Of a DNA stretch of 64,000 nt, positions 52,040-59,983 are shown in pieces. Numbering within the stretch: the first letter of the stretch is position 1; every line of letters starts with the position of its first letter. The stretch comes from Geothrix sp. SG200 (GTDB taxonomy: Bacteria; Acidobacteriota; Holophagae; Holophagales; Holophagaceae): the NCBI RefSeq assembly GCF_022808935.1, contig NZ_JAKZFR010000001.1, positions 558,001 through 622,000 of the forward strand. The letters run 5' to 3'. Under the pieces are notes generated by a model. It was not told the DNA's origin, made no database searches, and saw only the letters and a program-made list of their open reading frames with translations. The position numbers and the translations under genes were made by a program.

Positions 52040-52183
52040 GGGGGATTCCCTCCGGGGCCACCGCTGTGCGGCGTCCCCTCCGGCCGCACGAATCGCTGGC
52101 ACGGCCCTGATCGCCTCCGGCTGTCCACTGGACAGCCTCCGGCGGGGCCTACCTGCCAGCGATTCTGTGACTTCGAATCCCCC
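52040..52183 (-). repeat. tRNA-Ser-associated repeat unit, copy 2
   Basis: A 144-bp unit nearly identical to copy 1, with arms at 52090-52101 and 52154-52165. Its right end continues into TTCGAATCCCCCACTCTCCGCCA (52172 onward), a perfect inverted copy of the 3' end of tRNA-Ser(GGA) that faces the real tRNA end across the terminator hairpin. Between copies 1 and 2 a decayed terminator (A-run, then GCGCCCCGC) is still visible at 51997-52015. Confidence 0.9.
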
Positions 52184-52193
52184 ACTCTCCGCC

Positions 52194-52223
52194 AAAAAAC
52201 GTGCGCCCCGCTTCGCGGGGCGC
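52194..52223 (-). terminator. Terminator of tRNA-Ser(GGA)
   Basis: On the minus strand GCGCCCCGC-GAA-GCGGGGCGC is a perfect 9-bp stem followed by ACG and TTTTTT, 3 bases past the tRNA CCA. Confidence 0.9.
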
Positions 52224-52226
52224 TTC

Positions 52227-52317
52227 TGGCGGAGAGTGGGGGATTCGAACCCCCGAACGGCTTTTGACCGTTACACGATTTCCAATCGTGCTCCTTCAGC
52301 CACTCGGACAACTCTCC
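52227..52317 (-). tRNA. tRNA-Ser (anticodon GGA)
   Basis: Class II tRNA of 91 nt including an encoded CCA on the minus strand. The acceptor GGAGAGT pairs with ACTCTCC, discriminator G follows, the anticodon stem CACGA/TCGTG encloses TTGGAAA with anticodon GGA, a long variable arm (TAACGGTCAAAAGCCGTTC) is present, and the T-arm is GGGGGTTCGAATCCCCC. Confidence 0.95.
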
Positions 52318-52393
52318 CGTGGCTCCGCTGATGGGCGGAAGCAGCAAGGTTATCATGGCCCCCGGCTTGAGCCAAGGGCCATGAATGGCCGGG

Positions 52394-53842
52394 TTACACG
52401 GTCTCGAGGACGGCGACGAGCAGCTTCCAGAAGTTGCCCACGGAAGGCACGCTCACGTGCTCGTCGGGGGTATGGACGTCCCACATGCTGGGGCCGAAGG
52501 ACACCATCTCCATCTCGGTGTACTTCTCGCCGATGAGGCCGCACTCCAGGCCGGCGTGGATGGCCATGATCTCCAGGGGCTTGCCGAAGACCTTCTGGTT
52601 GGTCTCGTTGACGATCTTCACCAGCGAGGCCTTGGGTTCGGGCTTCCAGCCCGGGTAGCCGCCGGTGACGTGGGACTCGAAGCCGCCCAGGGCGCAGGTG
52701 GCCGCGATGCGCTCGGAGAGGGCGGTTTTCGACGCGTTGATGGAGCTGCGGGTGAGGAGGTTCACTTCCACCTCGTTCTCGCGGGTCTCGATCACGCCCA
52801 TGTTGGTGGAGGTCTGGACGAGGCCGGGGATGTCCGGGCTCATGGCCTCGACGCCGTGGGGCAGGGCCAGCAGTAGGCGGATCAGGGCCTCGGTGTCGGC
52901 GCTGGACATGGCCTGGGTGCCTTCCCCGGCTTCGAGGGCCAGGTGCAGGCCCGGGTCGAAGGCGCCGAGAGCCGCCCGCCAGTGGGCCTCGTGGGCCGCC
53001 AGAGCGGTCCTGAAGGCCTGCTCCTGGGCAGGATCCAGGAAGATCTGGGCCGAGGCTTCGCGGGGAATGGCGTTGCGCTTGTTGCCGCCCTTGATGCCGG
53101 CCAGGGCGAAGCTGAAGTCCGCCTTCAGGGCGCCCAGGATCTGGGCGAGGATGCGGATGGCATTGCCGCGCCCGGCGTGGATGTCGATGCCCGAGTGGCC
53201 GCCCTTGAGGCCGAAGACCTTCAGGCGGTAGGCGCGGGCGCCCGCGGGCGGCGCCGTGCGGGTGAGCTTGCGGGTGGCGATGGTGTCCTCGCCGCCGGCG
53301 CAGCCGATGGTGAGGTAGCCCTCCTCCTCGCTGTCGAGGTTGAGGAGGTACTTGGCCTTGAGACGGCCGGGCTGGAGGCCGTTGGCGCCGGTCAGGCCCG
53401 TCTCTTCGTCGATGGTGATGAGGACTTCCAGGGGGCCGTGGGCGATGTCCTTGCTGGCGAGGACGGCCAGGGCGGCGCTCACGCCGATGCCGTTGTCGGC
53501 GCCGAGGGTGGTGCCGGTGGCGCGGAGGAGGTCGCCGTCACGGCGGACCTTGATGGGATCCTTGAGGAAGTCGTGGCCCGTGCCCTCGTTCTGCTCGCAG
53601 ACCATGTCCACATGGGCCTGGAGGCAGGTGGCGGGCCGGCCTTCCTTCCCGGGGGTGGCCTTCTTGCGGATGATGACGTTGCCGACCTCGTCGCGCTCCA
53701 CCTCGCAGCCCAGGGCCTTGGCCTGGTCGGCCACCCAGGCCGCGGCCGCGGCTTCGTTCTTGGATCCGCGGGGGATCTCCGACAGCCCCAGGAAGTAGGA
53801 CCAGATCGTCTTCGGTTCGAGGGATTCGAGCAACGCGTCCAC
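52394..53842 (-). CDS. pepD: Aminoacyl-histidine dipeptidase (PepD, M20C)
   Basis: A 482-residue cytoplasmic di-zinc peptidase of the M20C group. Metal-binding motifs are CLQAHVDMVCEQN (His/Asp near residue 78), TTLGADNGIGVSAAL (Asp near 115), TIDEETGLTGANGL (Glu pair near 145) and NLDSEEEGYLTIGCAGG (Asp near 172). It cleaves Xaa-His and other dipeptides. The start is GTG 53842 behind GGAGG. The gene is monocistronic, divergent from the RDD cluster across a 198-bp gap in which no clear site was identified. Confidence 0.95.
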   Translation of the reverse strand: MDALLESLEPKTIWSYFLGLSEIPRGSKNEAAAAAWVADQAKALGCEVERDEVGNVIIRKKATPGKEGRPATCLQAHVDMVCEQNEGTGHDFLKDPIKVRRDGDLLRATGTTLGADNGIGVSAALAVLASKDIAHGPLEVLITIDEETGLTGANGLQPGRLKAKYLLNLDSEEEGYLTIGCAGGEDTIATRKLTRTAPPAGARAYRLKVFGLKGGHSGIDIHAGRGNAIRILAQILGALKADFSFALAGIKGGNKRNAIPREASAQIFLDPAQEQAFRTALAAHEAHWRAALGAFDPGLHLALEAGEGTQAMSSADTEALIRLLLALPHGVEAMSPDIPGLVQTSTNMGVIETRENEVEVNLLTRSSINASKTALSERIAATCALGGFESHVTGGYPGWKPEPKASLVKIVNETNQKVFGKPLEIMAIHAGLECGLIGEKYTEMEMVSFGPSMWDVHTPDEHVSVPSVGNFWKLLVAVLETV

Positions 53843-54040
53843 AGAGCCTCCAAGGGGTGCCCACCCAGAGTACAGGTGGCCTCCACCGGTCCCCCGTGAC
53901 GGCGGTCACTTCACGGGCGCCTCCCTGGGCCGGCTCCGGATCGGAAAGGCCAGGCCGGATTCCGCGCAACACAGGCTGTTTTGGCAGGCGTTTGCCGGGG
54001 ATATTGGATAGCCTAAGGAATCCCTCCAAGCGAGCGCGCC

Positions 54041-54571
54041 ATGACCGAATTCAATCCGTACGAGGCTCCGTCCGCGGTCGTCGCGGATCTTGTCGATCCG
54101 GAAACCCAGGAGCTCGCCGACCGCGGCACGCGTCTCGGCGCCAAGCTCCTGGACGGCCTCATCATGGGCGGCGGATTCGCCGTCATCGGGATCCTGGCCG
54201 CCATCTTCATTCCCGCCTTCCTGTCCCGGCGAACCGGCGGTGCGCCCCCCACCGCGTTCTTCATCGTGTTCGCCGTGCTGGGGGGAGGCCTGCTCCTGGC
54301 CCTGATGATCTGGAACCTCATCTGGCTCAGCCGCTACGGGCAGACCATCGCCAAGCGCATCCTCCGCATCCGGATCGTCCGGAGCGATGGCGAGCCTGTG
54401 GGCATGGGACGGCTGCTGGGGCTGCGGATCATCCTCATGTGGGTGCTCGAGTCGATTCCCTTGCTGGGACCCTTGTTCTCGCTGGTCAACGCCTGCTTCA
54501 TCTTCCGGGATGACCGGCGCTGCATCCACGACCTCATCGCCGACACGATCGTGGTCAAGGTGGCCGACTAG
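54041..54571 (+). CDS. RDD-family membrane protein
   Basis: A 176-residue protein with a polar N-terminus and an RDD domain: RGTRLGAKLLDGLIMGG (Arg/Asp signature), two or three helices, GQTIAKRILRIRIVRSDGEPVGMGRLLGLRI and a final DDRRCIHDLIADTIVV. RDD proteins are small membrane proteins, some linked to ion transport, but this one's role is unknown. It starts a same-strand block of seven genes and stops two bases before the second RDD gene. Confidence 0.85.
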   Translation: MTEFNPYEAPSAVVADLVDPETQELADRGTRLGAKLLDGLIMGGGFAVIGILAAIFIPAFLSRRTGGAPPTAFFIVFAVLGGGLLLALMIWNLIWLSRYGQTIAKRILRIRIVRSDGEPVGMGRLLGLRIILMWVLESIPLLGPLFSLVNACFIFRDDRRCIHDLIADTIVVKVAD

Positions 54572-54573
54572 CC

Positions 54574-55260
54574 TTGCCGCCCGTCGACACCGTCCGGACC
54601 ATCGAGACACCCGAGGGCATCGAGCTGCACCTCCGTCCGGCGGGCCCTGTGGCCCGCTTCTGGGCCTTTTTCGTGGACCAGGCCGTGGTGTGGATGGGCC
54701 TGATGTTCGCCGGGATCGCCCTCGCCTTCCTGGGGCCGCTGGGGCTGGGGCTCTGGTTCATCCTGGTCTTCCTGGCCCAGTGGCTCTACCCGGTCTTCTT
54801 CGAGGTCCTGGGGGGCGGCCGCACCCTCGGCAAGCGCTGGCTGAACCTGCGGGTCCTGCGGACGGATGGGCGTCCCATCGGCTGGGGGCCCAGCCTCATC
54901 CGGAACCTGCTGCGGGTCGTGGACGGCCTGCCTGGGGCCTACACGGTCGGCCTGGTGAGCATCCTCCTCACACGGGACTTCCAGCGCATCGGCGACATCG
55001 TGGCCGGCACCCTCGTGGTGCACGAGGAGGCCGGCGCCCAGGCCCCGGTCCTTCCGGCGGCCGAGCCCCTGGCGCCCGCCCTGGCGCTCACCCTCGAGGA
55101 GCAGTCGGCGATCCTCGCGTTCGCCGAGCGGAGCGCGGGCCTGACGGCGTCCCGGAGCGAGGAGCTCGCGGACGTGCTGGGCCCCCTCACGGGCAGCCGG
55201 GGGGCGGGTGGCGTCAGGGCCGTGCTCGGCATGGCCCGCTACCTGTGGGGCGGCCGATGA
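54574..55260 (+). CDS. Second RDD-family membrane protein
   Basis: A 228-residue protein with an RDD domain (VARFWAFFVDQAVVWMGLMFAGI, LGGGRTLGKRWLNLRVLRTDGRPI, GDIVAGTLVVHEE) and a C-terminal cytoplasmic tail of about 80 residues. The only upstream start before the conserved region is TTG 54574, with AAGGTGG about 10 bases before it. Its end overlaps the SpoIIM gene by ATGA. The distinct C-terminal tail separates it from the preceding RDD paralogue. Confidence 0.8.
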   Translation: MPPVDTVRTIETPEGIELHLRPAGPVARFWAFFVDQAVVWMGLMFAGIALAFLGPLGLGLWFILVFLAQWLYPVFFEVLGGGRTLGKRWLNLRVLRTDGRPIGWGPSLIRNLLRVVDGLPGAYTVGLVSILLTRDFQRIGDIVAGTLVVHEEAGAQAPVLPAAEPLAPALALTLEEQSAILAFAERSAGLTASRSEELADVLGPLTGSRGAGGVRAVLGMARYLWGGR

Positions 55261-56204
55261 GGCAGCAGCGCTTCGAGCAGGAGAACCGGCCTCTCTGGGA
55301 GGATCTGCGAGGCTGGCTCGACGAGCGGGCCACCCTGGGCGCGGAGGAGGTTCCCTCGGCCTATCGCCGGCTCTGCCACCACCTGTCCGTGGCGCGGGAG
55401 CGCCAGTACAGCCCGGCCCTCGTCGAGCGGCTGCAGCAGCTCGCCCTCCGCCTCCACCAGCGGATCTACGGCGAGCGCGGCGAGGGGGTTCCGGCGGCGC
55501 TCCGCTTCCTCTGGGGCGAACTGCCCCGGCAGGTGCGGGCGGAGTGGCGGCTGGTGGCCGTGTCGAGCCTGCTGTTCTTCGGCCCCTGGATCGCGGCCTT
55601 CCTGGTCGTGCGGGCCCAGCCCAACCTCGTGCACCTGATGCTGAGCCCCGGTGAGGCGGCCAAGTACGTGCAGATGTACGATCCGAAAACCCCCGTCGCC
55701 GGCGCCATGGGCGCCACCCGCGACGTCATGATGTTCGGCTTCTACATCCTCAACAACATCGGCATCGACTTCCAGACCTTCGCCTCGGGGCTGCTGGCCG
55801 GAATCGGCCCCCTCTTCTTCCTGCCCTTCAACGGCCTCCACGGGGGCACGGTGATGGCCCACCTCACCAACCAGGGCCTGACCGCCACCTTCTACGGCTT
55901 CATCAGCGGCCACAGCTCCTTCGAGCTGATGGGGGCCGTGCTCAGCGGGGCGGGGGGCCTGCGGATGGGCTTCGCCCTGATGCATCCGGGGCGGCGGTCC
56001 CGCCTCGCGGCCTTGCGGGAGGGCGCCCGGCAGGGCTCCCGCCTCCTCTTCGGCGCCATCGCGCTCACCTTCCTGGCCGCCTGCTTCGAGGGGTTCTGGT
56101 CCGCGAACACCCTCGTGCCCTGGAAGGTCAAGGTGGGCGTGGGGATCCTGTTCTGGATCCTCCTCGCCTCGTGGTTCGTGCTGGCCGGGCGGAGGCACGA
56201 ATGA
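55257..56204 (+). CDS. SpoIIM-like (stage II sporulation protein M family) membrane protein
   Basis: A 315-residue protein with an N-terminal cytoplasmic helical part (about 1-105) and five or so helices in the C-terminal half, including NNIGIDFQTFASGLLAGIGPLFFLPFNGLHGG and the ISGHSSFELMGAVLSGAGGLRMG motif typical of the family. In non-sporulating bacteria SpoIIM homologues sit with MoxR/DUF58 genes and probably help assemble or protect the envelope; no spore genes are present here. ATGA overlaps link it to both neighbours. Confidence 0.9.
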   Translation: MRQQRFEQENRPLWEDLRGWLDERATLGAEEVPSAYRRLCHHLSVARERQYSPALVERLQQLALRLHQRIYGERGEGVPAALRFLWGELPRQVRAEWRLVAVSSLLFFGPWIAAFLVVRAQPNLVHLMLSPGEAAKYVQMYDPKTPVAGAMGATRDVMMFGFYILNNIGIDFQTFASGLLAGIGPLFFLPFNGLHGGTVMAHLTNQGLTATFYGFISGHSSFELMGAVLSGAGGLRMGFALMHPGRRSRLAALREGARQGSRLLFGAIALTFLAACFEGFWSANTLVPWKVKVGVGILFWILLASWFVLAGRRHE

Positions 56205-57805
56205 AGCCGGGCGCCATGGGCTTCATTCCCCGAACACGCGCCGCCATGGAGGCGGCGGATCTCGGCCTGAGCCTCCTCCAGGCCCACTGGCGGCCAGTGG
56301 CGAGGGTGTGGGGACTGCAGCTGGGCTTCCTCCTGGCGCTGCTCCTGCCCTTCCTGTACCAGACGCCCCTCTGGATCTTCGTGGTGCTCTGGTGGCTGAA
56401 ACCCTGGCTGGACCGGGGCGTCCTGTTCGTCCTCAGCCGGGCGGTGTTCGGCCAGCCCGCCTCCGTGTGGGACTTCCTGGGGGAGTGGCGGAGCGTCCAC
56501 CGGCGGGGGCTGGTGGCGGGCCTGCTCTGGCGGCGCCTCTCGCCCATGCGCAGCTACGTCCTGCCCGTCTCCCAGCTGGAGGGGCTCCGGGGCGCCGGGT
56601 ACCGCCACCGGGCCCGGGTGCTCACCCGGAAGGGCGGCGGCACGGGCTTCCTCCTCACCTGCTCGGGCTGGGCCTTCACCCTCCTCACCGCGGTGGGGTT
56701 CATCGCCCTGCTCCAGGCCATGATGCCCGCGGGAAGCCGGGTGCAGGTGTGGGATGGGTTCAACAACCCGGGGCTGGGCTTCCAGTGGTTCCTGCTGGGC
56801 GTCGGACTGCTGGCGCTCACCCTGACGGAGCCCCTCTTCGTGGCGGGGGGCTTCGGCCTCTACCTCAACCGCCGGACCCACCTGGAGGGATGGGACCTGG
56901 AGCTGGCCTTCCGGCGTCTGGCCGCCCGCCTGGCCACTCCCCTGGCCCTGGCGCTGCTTCTGGCCTGGGCCTTGCCCCTGGCTGCCCAGGCGCCCATCCC
57001 GGAACCGGTCGCCCAGGCGCCGGCTCCCGAGGCGTCCGAAGCCGCGCCGCAGGCCACTCCGCAATCCGACCCGCCATCCGGGCCGCAACCAGCGCCCCGG
57101 CCGGCCGAAGGCCCGCTCCGACCCGACGATGAGGCGCACCGGCGGGCCCAGCGGATCCTCGAGCAGGATCCCGCCTTCAAGCACACGAAGGAGGTCCGCA
57201 CCCTGAGCTACGAGCCCACCGGCCGCGAACCCCGGTGGCTCCGGAGCCTCCTCGACTACTTCTTCGTGAAAGAAGAGCCGGCCCAGCCCGCGAAGCCCCA
57301 GAACCTCGATTTCCTGAAGCGCATGTGGGACCTGCTGGCGCTCGCGGGCAAGGTGGTGCTGGTGGGGGGCCTGCTCGCCTTCGTCCTCTGGCTGGTGTAC
57401 CGGTTTCGCCACAGGCTGGGCCTGCCCCTCGTCGAGGCGAAGGCCTGGGAGGCGCCCGAGGCCGTCGCCGGCCTGGACATCCGCCCCGAGAGCCTTCCGC
57501 CCGATGTGCCCGAAGCGGCCCGAAACCTGTTTCTCCGGGGTGAAGCCCGGGCGGCCCTGGCCCTTCTCTACCGGGGCGCCCTGGCCGAGCTCGTGCATCG
57601 CCGGGCCATGGAGATCCCCGCCAGCGCCACGGAAGGGGACTGCCTGAGGGCGGCCGAGGGCCACCTCGAGGAGGGCCCGGCAAGCGCGTTCCACCTGCTG
57701 ACCGCCACCTGGCAGCGGCTGGCCTACAAGAACGAAGCCCCGACCCGCGATGCGTTCGAGGCCCTCTGCGATGGCTGGCCCGCGGCCTTCGGGGGAAGGC
57801 CATGA
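56201..57805 (+). CDS. DUF4129-domain membrane protein
   Basis: A 534-residue protein with several membrane helices in the first 270 residues, an Ala/Pro-rich region (about 275-310), another helix near 390-410 (VVLVGGLLAFVLWLVYRF) and a C-terminal DUF4129 domain (LFLRGEARAALALLYRGALAELVHRR...TEGDCLRAAEGHL). It is a standard partner in MoxR/DUF58 clusters. ATG 56201 overlaps the upstream stop, and its stop overlaps the next ATG, so the unit is tightly coupled. Confidence 0.85.
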   Translation: MKPGAMGFIPRTRAAMEAADLGLSLLQAHWRPVARVWGLQLGFLLALLLPFLYQTPLWIFVVLWWLKPWLDRGVLFVLSRAVFGQPASVWDFLGEWRSVHRRGLVAGLLWRRLSPMRSYVLPVSQLEGLRGAGYRHRARVLTRKGGGTGFLLTCSGWAFTLLTAVGFIALLQAMMPAGSRVQVWDGFNNPGLGFQWFLLGVGLLALTLTEPLFVAGGFGLYLNRRTHLEGWDLELAFRRLAARLATPLALALLLAWALPLAAQAPIPEPVAQAPAPEASEAAPQATPQSDPPSGPQPAPRPAEGPLRPDDEAHRRAQRILEQDPAFKHTKEVRTLSYEPTGREPRWLRSLLDYFFVKEEPAQPAKPQNLDFLKRMWDLLALAGKVVLVGGLLAFVLWLVYRFRHRLGLPLVEAKAWEAPEAVAGLDIRPESLPPDVPEAARNLFLRGEARAALALLYRGALAELVHRRAMEIPASATEGDCLRAAEGHLEEGPASAFHLLTATWQRLAYKNEAPTRDAFEALCDGWPAAFGGRP

Positions 57806-58962
57806 AGGCGGCCGGCCGCGTCCTGCTCGGGCTCCTCGCGCTCCTGGTGGCCGGCGGGCTCGTCATCGCCTGGATGAGCCGCCATTCCTTCCGGCGCGTC
57901 CCGAAGGAGATCGAGGTGGGGCTCCGTGGAGAGGCCCTGGAGAATCCCACCCTGCTGCTCCAGACGTGGCTGGAGGCCGGGGGCAGGCCGGTGGTCCGCA
58001 AGGGCGGGGAGCTCCTGGCGTCCGAGCTGCCGGAACGTGGCGTGCTCATCCTCCTGCAGCTCAGCCAGCCCATGACCCCCGCGGAAATCGAGGCCGTGCT
58101 GGCCTGGGTCCAGCGCGGCGGGCACCTGCTGACCGATGGCACGGCCGGGCCCTTCAACGACGCCCGCGGCCTGGCGGCCTTCCACAAGGCCATCGGGGTC
58201 ACCCTCCGGGACGCGAGCCCCGACGGCCTCGATATCCTGGCGCCGGGCCAGCAGATCGGCACCGACACGTTCCACAAGGGCGAAGTGCCCTACCGGCTGC
58301 GGCGGACCGCCCGCTGGCGCCTGGTGCCTGATCACCCGGAGGCCTGGGACTACACCCTGGGCCATGAGGGCCAGTACGTGCTGCTCACGCGGGAGGAGGG
58401 CCAGGGACGCCTCTCCCTCACCCCGGACCTGAACTTCGTCTACCGGCGCTCTCTGGCAGACCTCGACCACGCCGCCTACCTGGAGCGGCTCCTCGCGCTC
58501 CAGCCGGGCCAGGGGACGGTGGTGGTCTGGTCCCGTCCCGTCGAGCTCTCCCTCTTTACCTGGCTGTGGTCCCACGCCAAGGAGCCCATGCTGGCCCTGC
58601 TCCTCCTGGTCGCAGCCTGGGCCTGGCGGGGCTGGCCGCGCTTCGGGCCGCTGCTGCCGGAGCCCCTGCCCCGGCGCCGCTCTCTGCTGGAGCATCTGGC
58701 CGCCAGCGCGCGGCTGGTGTGGCGGGGCGGGGCGGGTGAGGTCCTGGTGGCCCGGACCCGGGAGGCCCTCGTGAAGCAGGCGCAGCGGCGGAATCCCGCC
58801 TTCGGCTCCCTGGACCTCGGGGCGAAGGCCGAGTGGCTGGCCCAGGCCACGGGCGCCAATCCCGACGCCATCGGCGCCGCCCTCGATGACCGGCCCGGCG
58901 CCTCCACCCATCAGCTCGCCCAGGATCTGGTCACGCTCGAACGGCTCCGCCAGCGCCTCTGA
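57802..58962 (+). CDS. DUF4350-domain membrane protein
   Basis: A 386-residue protein with an N-terminal signal-anchor (GRVLLGLLALLVAGGLVIAW), a Rossmann-like DUF4350 region (about 45-240, with GVLILLQLSQPMTPAEIEAVLAWVQRGGHLLTDG) and a second helix near 260 followed by a cytoplasmic tail. DUF4350 proteins accompany DUF4129, MoxR and DUF58 genes; some resemble GldG-like ABC accessory proteins. Function unknown. A 31-bp gap separates it from the MoxR gene. Confidence 0.85.
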   Translation: MKAAGRVLLGLLALLVAGGLVIAWMSRHSFRRVPKEIEVGLRGEALENPTLLLQTWLEAGGRPVVRKGGELLASELPERGVLILLQLSQPMTPAEIEAVLAWVQRGGHLLTDGTAGPFNDARGLAAFHKAIGVTLRDASPDGLDILAPGQQIGTDTFHKGEVPYRLRRTARWRLVPDHPEAWDYTLGHEGQYVLLTREEGQGRLSLTPDLNFVYRRSLADLDHAAYLERLLALQPGQGTVVVWSRPVELSLFTWLWSHAKEPMLALLLLVAAWAWRGWPRFGPLLPEPLPRRRSLLEHLAASARLVWRGGAGEVLVARTREALVKQAQRRNPAFGSLDLGAKAEWLAQATGANPDAIGAALDDRPGASTHQLAQDLVTLERLRQRL

Positions 58963-58993
58963 ACCGCCTTCCCCTTCCATCCCAGGATTCCCC

Positions 58994-59983
58994 ATGACGA
59001 CGCCCTCCGCCTCCCCCGATCCCGCCCGCATTTCCTGGGCCGCCGAACAGACCGAAGCCCTCCGGACCGAGATCCACCGTGCCCTGGTCGGCCAGGGACC
59101 CGTGGTGGATCAGGTGCTGGCTGCCTTCCTCGCCGGCGGGCACGTCCTGTTGGAAGGTGTTCCCGGCCTGGGCAAGACGCTCCTGGTGAGAGCCCTGGCC
59201 ACGACCTTCCAGGGAGCCTTCGCGCGCATCCAGTTCACGCCGGACCTCATGCCGAGCGATGTGACCGGCCACGCCATGTGGGACATGAAGAGCGAGCAGT
59301 TCCACCTGCGGCGGGGACCAGTCTTCACGAACCTCCTCCTGGCGGACGAGGTGAACCGCGCCCCGGCCAAGACCCAGGCAGCCCTGCTGGAGGTCATGCA
59401 GGAGCAGCAAGTGAGCCTGGAGGGCCGCACCCTGCCCGTGGAGGCCCCCTTCATGGTGCTGGCGACACAGAATCCCATCGAGCAGGAGGGGACCTACCCG
59501 CTGCCCGAGGCCCAGCTGGACCGCTTCCTGCTCAAGGTCAGGATGGACTATCCGGAAGCCGGGGAAGAGGTCGCCCTGGTCCGCCAGGTCACCACCGGTG
59601 CGGTCGGCGACGCCCTCCGCGTGGATGGCGTGCGCCCGCTCATGGCGGCGGCCGAGGTGCTGGAGCTGCAGCGCCTGGCGGCCACGGTCCGCGTGGATGA
59701 CGCGGTCCTGGACTACGCGGTCCGCATCGTCAGGGCCACCCGGCAATGGCCGGGCATCGCCCTCGGCGCCGGTCCCCGCGGCGCCATCGCCCTGGTGCGC
59801 ACGGCCCGCGCCCAGGCCCTGCTCGAAGGCCGCGACTTCGCCACGCCGGACGACGTGAAGGCCATGGCGCTCCCGGCGCTCCGCCACCGCATCCAGCGCA
59901 GCCCCGAGACGGAGATCGAGGGGCTCGGCTCCGACGATCTCCTCCTGGCCCTCCTGGCCAAGGTCCCGGCCCCCCGCGCATGA
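58994..59983 (+). CDS. MoxR-family AAA+ ATPase
   Basis: A 329-residue AAA+ protein with Walker A GVPGLGKTLLVRAL near residue 57, LLLADEVNRAPAKTQAALLEVMQEQQV (Walker B plus MoxR signature), FMVLATQNPIEQEGTYPLPEAQLDRF (sensor 1) and a C-terminal lid. MoxR proteins act as chaperones that activate or insert cofactors into partner proteins through the DUF58 protein next door. ATG 58994 has AGGA upstream. It overlaps the DUF58 gene by 4 bp. Confidence 0.95.
   Translation: MTTPSASPDPARISWAAEQTEALRTEIHRALVGQGPVVDQVLAAFLAGGHVLLEGVPGLGKTLLVRALATTFQGAFARIQFTPDLMPSDVTGHAMWDMKSEQFHLRRGPVFTNLLLADEVNRAPAKTQAALLEVMQEQQVSLEGRTLPVEAPFMVLATQNPIEQEGTYPLPEAQLDRFLLKVRMDYPEAGEEVALVRQVTTGAVGDALRVDGVRPLMAAAEVLELQRLAATVRVDDAVLDYAVRIVRATRQWPGIALGAGPRGAIALVRTARAQALLEGRDFATPDDVKAMALPALRHRIQRSPETEIEGLGSDDLLLALLAKVPAPRA

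Noticed and set aside
51781-52183. CRISPR-like array
   Set aside because: Two units of 144 bp at a 196-bp period, with long internal palindromes and tRNA-derived ends, do not fit CRISPR repeat and spacer sizes; no cas genes are nearby.
55257-56204. Evidence for sporulation
   Set aside because: SpoIIM family members are common next to MoxR/DUF58 genes in non-sporulating bacteria; no other spore gene is in the window.
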